Positions 1 through 5,767 are shown, counted from the first letter of the stretch. The stretch: 7,349 bases of DNA from Thermomicrobiaceae bacterium (GCA_025966355.1 JAICWZ010000088.1:1-7349), one strand, 5' to 3'. The notes: a model not told the origin generated them from the letters alone. Made by a program: numbers and translations.

Positions 1-1
1 G

Positions 2-415
2 CAGATCGAGCGGATCATCGCCGATCCTTCCGGGCCATATGTCTATGTGCTCGACTTCATCCCGCACGCTATCGGTGATCTCATCAGCATCGGTGATCTT
101 TCCAGCGACTGGCTCACGCAAGTGCTCAACAAGCAACTGGACAACCGCATCGCCGAGGCGCGCCAGACGATTGAAGCGACGCTGGCCGATGCCATTCTGG
201 CCGAGAAGCTCGATATCCCAATCGGTTCACCCATCCTGCATGGTGCGCGCGTCTATTACGACGTCGATGGCGGCCCAATTTACCTCGCCAAGGTCTGGCA
301 CCGCGCCGATCGTTTCCGTTACAGTGCGACCTTTCATTTCCCAACGGAAAAAGACGAGTCGAAGGATGGGCACGCGCGGAACGGAACCGGGCCGGACGGG
401 CACGATACGCCGTGA
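2..415 (+). CDS. GntR-family transcriptional regulator, UTRA ligand-binding domain (5'-partial)
   Basis: The reading frame is open from the left edge, so the N-terminus is missing, and it ends at a TGA. The visible 137 residues match the C-terminal half of a UTRA domain, the effector-binding module of HutC-type GntR regulators. Typical elements are an ARQTIEA segment followed by an Ala-rich helix, LDIPIGSPILHGARVYYD, and a closing strand with DGGPIYLAKVWHRADRFRY. In this family, binding of a small molecule to UTRA changes DNA binding by an N-terminal winged helix-turn-helix; that part lies outside the window and is assumed. After the domain comes a polar, low-complexity tail of about 22 residues (EKDESKDGHARNG and onward) with no recognisable role. 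The gene runs in the same direction as the cluster and ends 155 nt before the thiolase-like gene. It is a plausible local regulator, but neither its ligand nor its operator can be read here. Confidence 0.85.
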   Translation, partial: QIERIIADPSGPYVYVLDFIPHAIGDLISIGDLSSDWLTQVLNKQLDNRIAEARQTIEATLADAILAEKLDIPIGSPILHGARVYYDVDGGPIYLAKVWHRADRFRYSATFHFPTEKDESKDGHARNGTGPDGHDTP

Positions 416-521
416 ATGCTCTCGCGCCGCGCGAACGAACGCGATAGACCAGGGAGGTTAAGCCTCCGCAGATGCGATGAAACGCGAGTAGCTTCGGAAG
501 AGGCCGCTCGGGTCTGGTGAG

Positions 522-552
522 GGTTTGCCGCTTTTCGGCGACCGTTGGTCGC
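522..552 (+). promoter_or_regulatory. Two mutually exclusive hairpins upstream of the ribosome binding site
   Basis: Arm 522-530 (GGTTTGCCG) can pair with 536-543 (CGGCGACC). Alternatively 538-543 (GCGACC) pairs with 547-552 (GGTCGC) as a perfect 6-bp stem with a 3-nt loop. Both use bases 538-543, so only one can form at a time. The second stem ends three bases before the purine-rich ribosome binding site. The pairings are seen in the sequence; a switching role is inference. Confidence 0.35.
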
Positions 553-554
553 AA

Positions 555-562
555 GAGGGAGG
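555..562 (+). promoter_or_regulatory. Ribosome binding site that sets the thiolase-like start
   Basis: GAGGGAGG lies 8 nt before the ATG at 571. A longer frame could begin at a GTG at 517, but that codon would put this strong site inside the coding region, and the extra 18 residues (RVCRFSATVGRK...) do not resemble a thiolase N-terminus. The start at 571 is therefore preferred. Confidence 0.8.
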
Positions 563-570
563 TTCGAGGT

Positions 571-1716
571 ATGGCCGAGATCAATATCCGGGACAAGACG
601 GCGATCGTCGGCATCGGCAGCACCAACTTCGGCGCGATGTACCGCGATCTGGATAAAGAGCGCACGTCGTACGAACTGGCGGCCGACGCGCTGAAGGCTG
701 CCATCGACGATTCAGGAATCGATAAGAACGATATCGACGGCTTGCTCTGCGTGCGCACACCCTCGTATGCGCGCATGGCCGACGTCGTCGGGTTGCATCA
801 TTTGCGTCTGGTCAACCAGCTCGAAGGCTCGGGCCGCATGGCCGGGGTCGCCTTGCAATATGCCGTGATGGCGATTGTCACCGGCCAGGCCGAAACGGTC
901 GCGATCGTTTACGGGAACAATGGCCGCTCGGTCGGTGATCGCTACGGCGGAGTCTTTTCGCCCGATTCGCCGGCCGCCTGGGATGCGATGTATGGCATGA
1001 CCTCGCCGGGTGCGGCCGTCGCGCATATGTGGCGACGCTACATGTACCTCTACGGCGCGAGCGAGGATTCGCTGGCTGCCGCCGCCATTAACAACCGCGC
1101 CAACGGTGCCAAAAACCCGAATGCCGTCTTCCAGAAGCCGATTACCAAAGAAGAGTACATGCAGGCGCGCTATATCGCTGAGCCGCTGCGCCTCTTCGAC
1201 TACTGCATCATCAACGACGGCGGCGTGGCCACGATCGTCACGACCGCCGAAAAAGCCAAGACGCTCAAGCAGCCGCCGGTCTATATCGGCGCCTCCTACT
1301 CGGCGACCGATCTGACCAATTACTACACCACCCACGACTTCTTCTTCGGCGCGATGCAGGACATCGCGGGCCGACTCTACAAGACCGCCGACGTGACCCC
1401 GAGCGAAATCGATTTCGCGCAACTCTACGACAACTTCACACCGACCCAATTCTTCGCGCTGGAGGGTTACGGATTCTGCGAACGAGGCACGGCGCACAAA
1501 TGGGCGCAGGACGGGCGCATCGCGCTCGACGGTGATCTGCCGGTCAATACCAGCGGCGGGCATACGGCCGAAAGCTATATGCAGGGGCACGCGCTCACAA
1601 TCGAAGCGGTGCGGCAATTGCGCGGGCAAGCCGGCGAGCGCCAGGTCAAGAACGCGAAGGTCGGCTTCTACACCTGCCCGGCACCGATCTGTAACGCCCA
1701 TATTCTGCATAACTAG
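571..1716 (+). CDS. Thiolase-fold protein lacking the thiolase cysteine; probable acyl-CoA aldolase (Ltp2-like)
   Basis: The 381-residue protein has the thiolase fold of the SCP2/non-specific lipid-transfer branch: KTAIVGIGSTNFG at the N-terminus, NTSGGHTAESYMQGH near residues 325-340, then a QLRG helix. Catalytic thiolase residues are altered. The C-x-S-G nucleophile motif reads E85-G-S-G, the usual H-D-x-F motif reads Y286-D-N-F, and the last cysteine/glycine motif is not conserved. A second tyrosine, Y336, sits exactly 50 residues after Y286. From memory, the steroid aldolase Ltp2 uses Tyr294 and Tyr344, also 50 apart, and needs a DUF35 partner. The DUF35 gene follows directly here. I infer a retro-aldol cleavage of a beta-hydroxyacyl-CoA in the cytoplasm rather than beta-ketothiolysis. 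A non-catalytic scaffold or a thiolase with unusual chemistry remains possible. Database annotation would probably say acetyl-CoA acetyltransferase or thiolase family protein. Confidence 0.88.
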   Translation: MAEINIRDKTAIVGIGSTNFGAMYRDLDKERTSYELAADALKAAIDDSGIDKNDIDGLLCVRTPSYARMADVVGLHHLRLVNQLEGSGRMAGVALQYAVMAIVTGQAETVAIVYGNNGRSVGDRYGGVFSPDSPAAWDAMYGMTSPGAAVAHMWRRYMYLYGASEDSLAAAAINNRANGAKNPNAVFQKPITKEEYMQARYIAEPLRLFDYCIINDGGVATIVTTAEKAKTLKQPPVYIGASYSATDLTNYYTTHDFFFGAMQDIAGRLYKTADVTPSEIDFAQLYDNFTPTQFFALEGYGFCERGTAHKWAQDGRIALDGDLPVNTSGGHTAESYMQGHALTIEAVRQLRGQAGERQVKNAKVGFYTCPAPICNAHILHN

Positions 1717-1733
1717 CCGCTTGAACGCTCCAG

Positions 1734-1740
1734 AAAGGAG
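1734..1740 (+). promoter_or_regulatory. Ribosome binding site of the DUF35 gene
   Basis: AAAGGAG lies 7 nt before the ATG at 1748 in the 31-nt gap after the thiolase-like gene. It rules out a longer in-frame reading that would overlap the upstream gene. Confidence 0.75.
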
Positions 1741-1747
1741 AACGCCG

Positions 1748-2167
1748 ATGGCTACCGACGTTTCCGCGTACACGAAGCCGCTGCCGCCGATAACCAAGCT
1801 GAACGCGCCCTTCTGGGAGGGGACCAAGAAGGGAGAGTTGCGACTCCAGACCTGCAACGAGTGCGGCCACCAGTGGTATCCGCCCTCGACGCATTGCCCG
1901 AACTGCCTGTCTCGCGATTACGCCTGGAAGGCGGTTTCGGGACGCGGCAAGGTCTGGTCGTGGGTCGTCTTCCACCAGCGCTACTTCAAGGCGTTCGAGG
2001 ACGAACTGCCATACAACGTGACGCTGGTCGAACTGGACGAGGGCGTCATGATGATGTCGACGCTCCGCGGCATTGACGATAAAGATGTGCACTGTGATCT
2101 CCAGGTAAAGGTTGAGTTCGAGGATGCGACCGATGAGCAATCGGTGCCGTATTTCGTACCGGCGTAA
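1748..2167 (+). CDS. DUF35 zinc-ribbon/OB-fold acyl-CoA-associated protein
   Basis: This 139-residue protein has the standard length and layout of the DUF35 family (rubredoxin-like zinc ribbon plus OB fold). An N-terminal helix region contains PFWEGTKKGELRLQTC. The zinc ribbon has C36-x2-C39 and C50-x2-C53 with a typical HQWYPPSTHCPNC stretch. An OB-fold follows from about residue 58 (GRGKVWSWVVFHQ) to VKVEFEDATD. DUF35 proteins usually sit beside thiolase-fold genes and form complexes with them, for example with archaeal acetoacetyl-CoA thiolase/HMG-CoA synthase or the ChsH2 domain with Ltp2. They help bind or channel the CoA ester. Its position 31 nt after the thiolase-like gene suggests it is that enzyme's obligate partner. 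Here DUF35 is stand-alone, not fused to a MaoC-type domain as in ChsH2. Confidence 0.92.
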   Translation: MATDVSAYTKPLPPITKLNAPFWEGTKKGELRLQTCNECGHQWYPPSTHCPNCLSRDYAWKAVSGRGKVWSWVVFHQRYFKAFEDELPYNVTLVELDEGVMMMSTLRGIDDKDVHCDLQVKVEFEDATDEQSVPYFVPA

Positions 2168-2176
2168 GGACCGTTC

Positions 2177-3370
2177 ATGACTGCAATCGCTCCGCTGCCG
2201 CTTGACGATCTGGTCGCCATTGAACTTGGCGATACCATCGCGACCGCCTACGCCGGAAAACTGCTGGCCGATCTCGGCGCCACGGTGATCCGCGTCGATG
2301 CGCTGGGCGGCGGTGCGTTCTATCGTTCAGAACCGCTGGTCGGCCGGGACGCCGAGGGGTTGAAGGTGAGCGCCGGCTGGCTGCATCTCAATCGCGGCAA
2401 GCAGAGCATCACCTGCGCGCTGGATACAGCTGGTGGACAGGAGATCCTGGGGCGGCTCTTCGCCTCGGCCGATATCGTGATCGACGGCCTCAGCCCCGAC
2501 GTGTTGGCCGGTTGGGGATTTCCATACGGTCAGCTCCACGAACGCTTCCCGCGTCTCGTCGTCACCGCGATCACCCCGTTTGGGCAGGACGGGCCGTATC
2601 GGGATCTGCGGACATCCGATCTCGTCGTCGGCGCGCTCGGCGGGCTGCTCAACATGGTTGGCTTTCCCGAGCGGGAGCCGCTTTCGCTCGGCGGCTCGCA
2701 GGTGCAGTACGCCGGCGGGCTGAGCGCCTTTACGGCGATGATGGCGGCTGTTACCTATCGTGATCGCAGCGAGCGCGGGCAACTGATCGACGTGTCGCTG
2801 ATCGAGACGGTCGCCTTTGTCGAATGGAAGAGCGGCGCCTACTACGAGGCGGACGGCCGCGTGCGTCGCCGCGTCGGCAATCACTCGCACTGGCTGGTGC
2901 TGCCGGCACTCGACGGCTATGTAGCGCTCGTCTACCAGGATCAGAACTTCCCAGGGCTGCAGGAACTCACCGGTATCGAGGCGCTGAACGATGAACGCTT
3001 CGCAACGCGACCGGGCCGGGCGAAGTATGCCGATGAGATCCGCGAGCTGGTCGCGCCCTGGTTCGCTTCACGCAAAAAGCTCGATATCTATCGAGAAGGG
3101 CAGGCCGAAGGGATACCGCTCGGCTTCGTCGCCACCATCGATGACCTGCTCAATTCACCGCAGTACGAGGCGCGCGGCTTCTGGCAGGCGCTTGAGCAGC
3201 CGGTCGCCGGGCAGGCTCGGTACCCTGGTCTGCCGTACCACCTGAGCGGCATCGACTTGCCGTCCAGTCCGGCGCCGCTGCCGGGTGCGCAGACCGGGGA
3301 GATCCTGCGTGAAACGCTCGGGCTTTCGCCGGAAGAGATCGATCACTACCGATCCGAGGAGGTGATTTGA
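2177..3370 (+). CDS. Class III CoA-transferase (CaiB/BaiF family), catalytic Asp replaced by Gln
   Basis: The 397-residue length is normal for family III CoA-transferases, which move CoA between carboxylic acids through an aspartyl-CoA intermediate. Family signatures are VAIELGDTIATAYAGKLLADLGATVIRVD at the N-terminus, LNRGKQSITCAL, and RGQLIDVSLIE after the active-site helix. The C-terminus has the usual EEIDHYRSEEVI end. A gap-free alignment to the second CoA-transferase in this window, anchored on the G-x-x-I-D-x-S-x-x-E motif, places Gln177 (in SQVQYAGGL) where the other protein has Asp180. The protein may therefore be a non-catalytic subunit, use another residue, or belong to a divergent subfamily in which this Q-x-Y pattern is normal. 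The ATG is 9 nt after the DUF35 stop and AAGGA overlaps that stop, so the two genes are probably co-translated. Confidence 0.92.
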   Translation: MTAIAPLPLDDLVAIELGDTIATAYAGKLLADLGATVIRVDALGGGAFYRSEPLVGRDAEGLKVSAGWLHLNRGKQSITCALDTAGGQEILGRLFASADIVIDGLSPDVLAGWGFPYGQLHERFPRLVVTAITPFGQDGPYRDLRTSDLVVGALGGLLNMVGFPEREPLSLGGSQVQYAGGLSAFTAMMAAVTYRDRSERGQLIDVSLIETVAFVEWKSGAYYEADGRVRRRVGNHSHWLVLPALDGYVALVYQDQNFPGLQELTGIEALNDERFATRPGRAKYADEIRELVAPWFASRKKLDIYREGQAEGIPLGFVATIDDLLNSPQYEARGFWQALEQPVAGQARYPGLPYHLSGIDLPSSPAPLPGAQTGEILRETLGLSPEEIDHYRSEEVI

Positions 3371-3395
3371 CGCTGGGAGAACCGCCCTTCCTCGC

Positions 3396-3419
3396 GTAGG
3401 GGCGTCATTGATGACGCCC
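3396..3419 (+). repeat. Left REP-like unit (GTAG + 9-bp-arm hairpin)
   Basis: GTAG head at 3396-3399, then two 9-base arms at 3400-3408 and 3411-3419 separated by TG. It begins 25 nt after the stop of the first CoA-transferase. Confidence 0.75.
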
Positions 3420-3524
3420 GGCCGATGTGCGGATGCACGAGGCGAGACTTGGGCGAGCGCATTATGGATGGCACGGATACGCCGATGCGAGCGGGGAAGA
3501 CGAGCGCCGCCTGGACGGCGCGCT

Positions 3525-3548
3525 GGGCGTCATCAATGACGCCCCTAC
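3525..3548 (-). repeat. Right REP-like unit, inverted
   Basis: Arms at 3525-3533 and 3536-3544 separated by CA, then CTAC at 3545-3548. Read on the minus strand it is identical to the left unit over all 24 bases. Such identity suggests recent insertion or selection for the paired structure. There is no T-run after the hairpin, so it is not a classic intrinsic terminator. Confidence 0.75.
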
Positions 3549-3594
3549 GGGAATGGTTGGTTAATTCCCGAAACCTCAGAGTCACGCACGAGCA

Positions 3595-3600
3595 GATAAT
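3595..3600 (+). promoter_or_regulatory. Possible -10 element before the crotonase gene
   Basis: GATAAT matches the sigma-70 -10 consensus at five of six bases. It lies in the only AT-rich patch of this intergenic region, 28 nt before the start codon. No convincing -35 hexamer is present at 16-18 nt upstream, so this is weak. It would give the second half of the cluster its own transcription start downstream of the repeat. Confidence 0.25.
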
Positions 3601-3615
3601 TCATGTCACTTGAGT

Positions 3616-3621
3616 GGGAGG
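3616..3621 (+). promoter_or_regulatory. Ribosome binding site that sets the crotonase start
   Basis: GGGAGG is 7 nt before the ATG at 3629. A GTG at 3614 would overlap this site, so 3629 is chosen. Confidence 0.8.
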
Positions 3622-3628
3622 TTGGACA

Positions 3629-4465
3629 ATGGCCACGAACGCGAACGGTTATGGCGAACTGGTACTGCTGGAGAAGAAGGAGCCGGGCTACGGCATCATC
3701 ACGCTCAATCGCCCGGATAAGCGCAACGCGATGAACCGCGCCGCGCAGGCGGAACTGCGTGCCGCGCTTGATGACTCGCACGATTGCAAGGTGCTGATCA
3801 TCACCGGCAATGGCCCGGCCTTTTGCGCCGGGGTCGACCTGAAGGAAAACCGCGAGATGCGCGGAAACGGCGTCGAACGCCAGTACGCGCACGGCAGTAA
3901 TTCGTGGGTCGACACCAACGAAGAGGTGCGGAAGCACCCGGCCGCCTGCATCGCGGCGGTCAACGGCTTCGCACTCGGCGGCGGGCTGACGCTGGCGCAT
4001 AACTGCGAGCTGGCGATCGCCTCGGAGCAGGCGCAGTTCGGCATGCCGGAATTTGGTTTCGGCACCTTTCCCGGCCTGGCCGGCCCGGCGACGATCCGAC
4101 GCATTCTGCCGAAGCACGCGGCTTACATGATCCTGACGACGCGGCGCATCGATGCGCACACCGCCGAGCGTTGGGGACTTGTCAACTCGGTCGTGCCGCA
4201 CGATCAGCTCCTGCCCGAGGCCGAGGCGCTGGCACAGCACATCTGCCAGTTCGATCCGGTTCTGATCGACTTCGGCAAGAAGGCGATCCGCGATCTCGAT
4301 CTGATGCCCTGGGACGACGGACTCGTTTATGGCGGCTACATCGGCAACCTCGTGCGTCAACAGTCATCGGCATCGAAGGAAGCGCTCGATCGCTTCGCCG
4401 CCGGGCAGAAGAATCCGGGCCAGGGCGCCGACGTCTTGCAGCAGCAGTCGCGTTCCGGCGAGTGA
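3629..4465 (+). CDS. Enoyl-CoA hydratase/isomerase (crotonase) family protein with one catalytic Glu
   Basis: The 278-residue protein is a clear crotonase. ITLNRPDKRNAMN lies near the N-terminus, the first oxyanion-hole segment is FCAGVDL (residues 65-71), and the second is GFALGGGLTLA (113-123), followed by FGMPEFGFGTFPGLAG. Aligned to mitochondrial enoyl-CoA hydratase, Glu164 is retained as E141, but the Glu144 position is T121. Both glutamates are needed for normal hydration, whereas isomerases and several other crotonases keep only the later one. I therefore infer an enoyl-CoA isomerase or another CoA-ester reaction such as a lyase or hydrolase, in the cytoplasm. Binding of an acyl-CoA is well supported; the exact reaction is not. 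The tail after residue 245 is polar and Gln-rich. The gene begins the second half of the cluster, 80 nt after the REP-like doublet, and ends 42 nt before the next CoA-transferase. Confidence 0.92.
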   Translation: MATNANGYGELVLLEKKEPGYGIITLNRPDKRNAMNRAAQAELRAALDDSHDCKVLIITGNGPAFCAGVDLKENREMRGNGVERQYAHGSNSWVDTNEEVRKHPAACIAAVNGFALGGGLTLAHNCELAIASEQAQFGMPEFGFGTFPGLAGPATIRRILPKHAAYMILTTRRIDAHTAERWGLVNSVVPHDQLLPEAEALAQHICQFDPVLIDFGKKAIRDLDLMPWDDGLVYGGYIGNLVRQQSSASKEALDRFAAGQKNPGQGADVLQQQSRSGE

Positions 4466-4507
4466 GCTGGATCGATGCCGTCAGAGAGCGGGGAGCAGAG
4501 GCGGAGC

Positions 4508-5767
4508 ATGGAACAGGCACTCAAGGGCATTCGCATCGCTGATTTGACGATCATCACGGCCGGGGCATGCGCGACGCAGATGCTGGCAGACCTCGGTGCC
4601 GAGGTGATCAAGGTCGAATCGGGTACCTACCCCGACCCATTCCGCTACTGGCAACAAGGACCGGCTGATACATCGGACGGCCCGCCGGACCCCTGGAACC
4701 GCTCCCCGTCGTTTAACATGGTCAATCGCAATAAGCGAGGTATCTGTCTCGATCTGAAGCATCCGGCTGGGCGTGAGACGTTCCTCAAACTGGTGGCGAA
4801 ATCGGACGCCGTCACCGAGAATTTCCGCCAGGGCGTGATGGATCGCCTCGGCATCGGCTACGAGACGTTGCGCGAGGTGAATCCCGGCATCGTGATGCTG
4901 TCGCTTGGGAGCCAGGGGAGCGGCGGGCCGGAGAGCCACTACGGCTCGTATGGCTCGACGCTCGACGCGCTCTCCGGCCTGATGGGGATCACCGGCTACG
5001 AGGATTCGCATCCGATCTGGTCGAGCGGCGAGGTGAACTACCCCGATCAGGTCGCCTCGATCTTTGGCGCCGGTATCCTGCTGGCGGCGCTCCGGCAGCG
5101 GGCCAAGAGCGGGAAGGGAACCCATATCGACCTCTCGCAGCGTGAGCTGATTACGACGATGATCGGCGAACAGGTGCTCGAATATACGATCGACGTCCGC
5201 CAGCCGCGCCAGCAAGGGAACGCGCGTCCGGAGTTCGCGCCGAACGATTGCTACCGGTGTGCCGACGACGACGGCTGGGTCGCGATCAGCGTTGCCGGAG
5301 ACGAAGAATGGCGGCGTTTTGCCGCCGCGATCGAGCGGCCCGAACTGGCGACCGATGAGCGCTTCGCGACGCACCTGGAGCGGCGCGGACGAGCACACGA
5401 GTTGCGCGAGATCATCGAGCAGTGGACGAGCCGCCGCGACAAGCAGGCAGCGATGGAGCTTTTGCAGCGCGCCGGGGTTCGGGCGGGAGCGGTGCGCACC
5501 GGCGCCGAACTGCTCGGAGATCCGCACCTGAACGATCGGGGCTACTACGTGCCGATCGAGAATACGCGCGCCGGACACCAGACGCTGCGCCTGGCACCCT
5601 ACCATCTCTCCGAAACACCGCCGCGCGTCGAACGACCGGCGCCGACGCTCGGGCAGGACACCGAAGATGTGCTCCGCGACCTGCTCGGACTGCACGACGA
5701 TGAGATCGAAGATCTGGCGCGTGAAGGCGTGATCGCCAACAGCCCGAAGGGGCGCCGCGTTCGATGA
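4508..5767 (+). CDS. Class III CoA-transferase (CaiB/BaiF family), catalytic Asp present
   Basis: The 419-residue protein starts with the typical LKGIRIADLTIITAGACATQ and MLADLGAEVIKVES. VNRNKRGICLDLKHPAG and the loop LSLGSQGSGGPESHYGSYG follow. The active-site region NYPDQVAS puts Asp180 at the position of the catalytic aspartate of formyl-CoA transferase (Asp169). GKGTHIDLSQRE follows, and the C-terminus ends with EIEDLAREGVI. It is expected to form the usual interlocked dimer and transfer CoA between acids; the donor and acceptor are unknown. The ATG at 4508 is chosen because the family motif begins there and AGAGG lies 6 nt upstream; an in-frame ATG at 4475 would add 11 non-family residues. 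It overlaps the next gene by 4 nt (ATGA). It could pair with the Asp-less CoA-transferase upstream. Confidence 0.93.
   Translation: MEQALKGIRIADLTIITAGACATQMLADLGAEVIKVESGTYPDPFRYWQQGPADTSDGPPDPWNRSPSFNMVNRNKRGICLDLKHPAGRETFLKLVAKSDAVTENFRQGVMDRLGIGYETLREVNPGIVMLSLGSQGSGGPESHYGSYGSTLDALSGLMGITGYEDSHPIWSSGEVNYPDQVASIFGAGILLAALRQRAKSGKGTHIDLSQRELITTMIGEQVLEYTIDVRQPRQQGNARPEFAPNDCYRCADDDGWVAISVAGDEEWRRFAAAIERPELATDERFATHLERRGRAHELREIIEQWTSRRDKQAAMELLQRAGVRAGAVRTGAELLGDPHLNDRGYYVPIENTRAGHQTLRLAPYHLSETPPRVERPAPTLGQDTEDVLRDLLGLHDDEIEDLAREGVIANSPKGRRVR

Larger units (their letters stand above)
416..570 (+). promoter_or_regulatory. Structured leader before the thiolase-like gene
   Basis: This 155-nt non-coding gap is rich in possible RNA structure. 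GGAGG at 453-457 can pair with CCTCC at 463-467 around a TTAAG loop. Positions 486-495 can pair with 500-509 around a GGAA tetraloop, with one mismatch and two G-T wobbles. The arm 522-530 can pair with 536-543 with a one-base bulge. GCGACC at 538-543 pairs perfectly with GGTCGC at 547-552 around GTT, and this excludes the previous hairpin because they share 538-543. The sequence AGGGAGGTT occurs twice, at 451-459 and at 556-564, and the second copy is the ribosome binding site of the next gene. This could be a translational control leader or simply a 5' UTR. I see no clear sigma-70 promoter and no GntR-type palindrome. Confidence 0.4.
3395..3549 (+). repeat. REP-like doublet: 25-bp perfect inverted repeats around a 105-nt spacer
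   Basis: Positions 3395-3419 are the exact reverse complement of 3525-3549. Each arm is itself a hairpin. On the left, GTAG (3396-3399) is followed by GGGCGTCAT / TG / ATGACGCCC (3400-3419); the right side is the mirror, ending in CTAC (3545-3548). A GTAG head followed directly by a palindrome is the hallmark of REP sequences mobilised by RAYT transposases, and an inverted pair is the BIME/REPIN arrangement. The spacer adds two further hairpins, GTGC/GCAC at 3427-3438 and GCGCCG/CGGCGC at 3504-3521. No transposase gene is present, so the element would be non-autonomous. A short MITE with 25-bp terminal repeats is the alternative reading. No target-site duplication is obvious. Confidence 0.8.

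Noticed and set aside
472..491. Tiny frames in the leader (ATG CGA TGA at 472, and ATG AAA CGC GAG TAG at 477) as possible leader peptides
   Set aside because: They encode two and four residues. The nearest purine-rich site is 14 nt or more away and partly lies in a hairpin. Nothing shows that they are translated.
517..570. An upstream GTG start for the thiolase-like protein
   Set aside because: It would swallow the strong ribosome binding site at 555-562 and add residues unlike the family N-terminus.
571..1716. Ordinary acetyl-CoA acetyltransferase (beta-ketothiolase)
   Set aside because: The nucleophilic cysteine, the catalytic histidine position and the final cysteine motif are all altered, so the standard thiolase mechanism is unlikely.
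3525..3560. The right repeat arm as an intrinsic terminator
   Set aside because: The stem is stable but is followed by CTACGGGAATGG rather than a T-run.
3346..3613. Short open frames across the intergenic repeat on both strands (minus 3346-3585, plus 3425-3613)
   Set aside because: Both translate the inverted repeat and contain the same SSMTPLRE peptide from its two arms. They have no good ribosome binding site and overlap the repeat, so they are artefacts of it.
4481..5695. A long open frame on the minus strand (about 400 codons) antisense to the second CoA-transferase; a similar one lies at 712-1857
   Set aside because: The plus-strand proteins have clear family motifs across these regions. 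The antisense translations are Arg/Ala/Asp-rich with no recognisable domain, as expected from shadow frames in GC-rich DNA.
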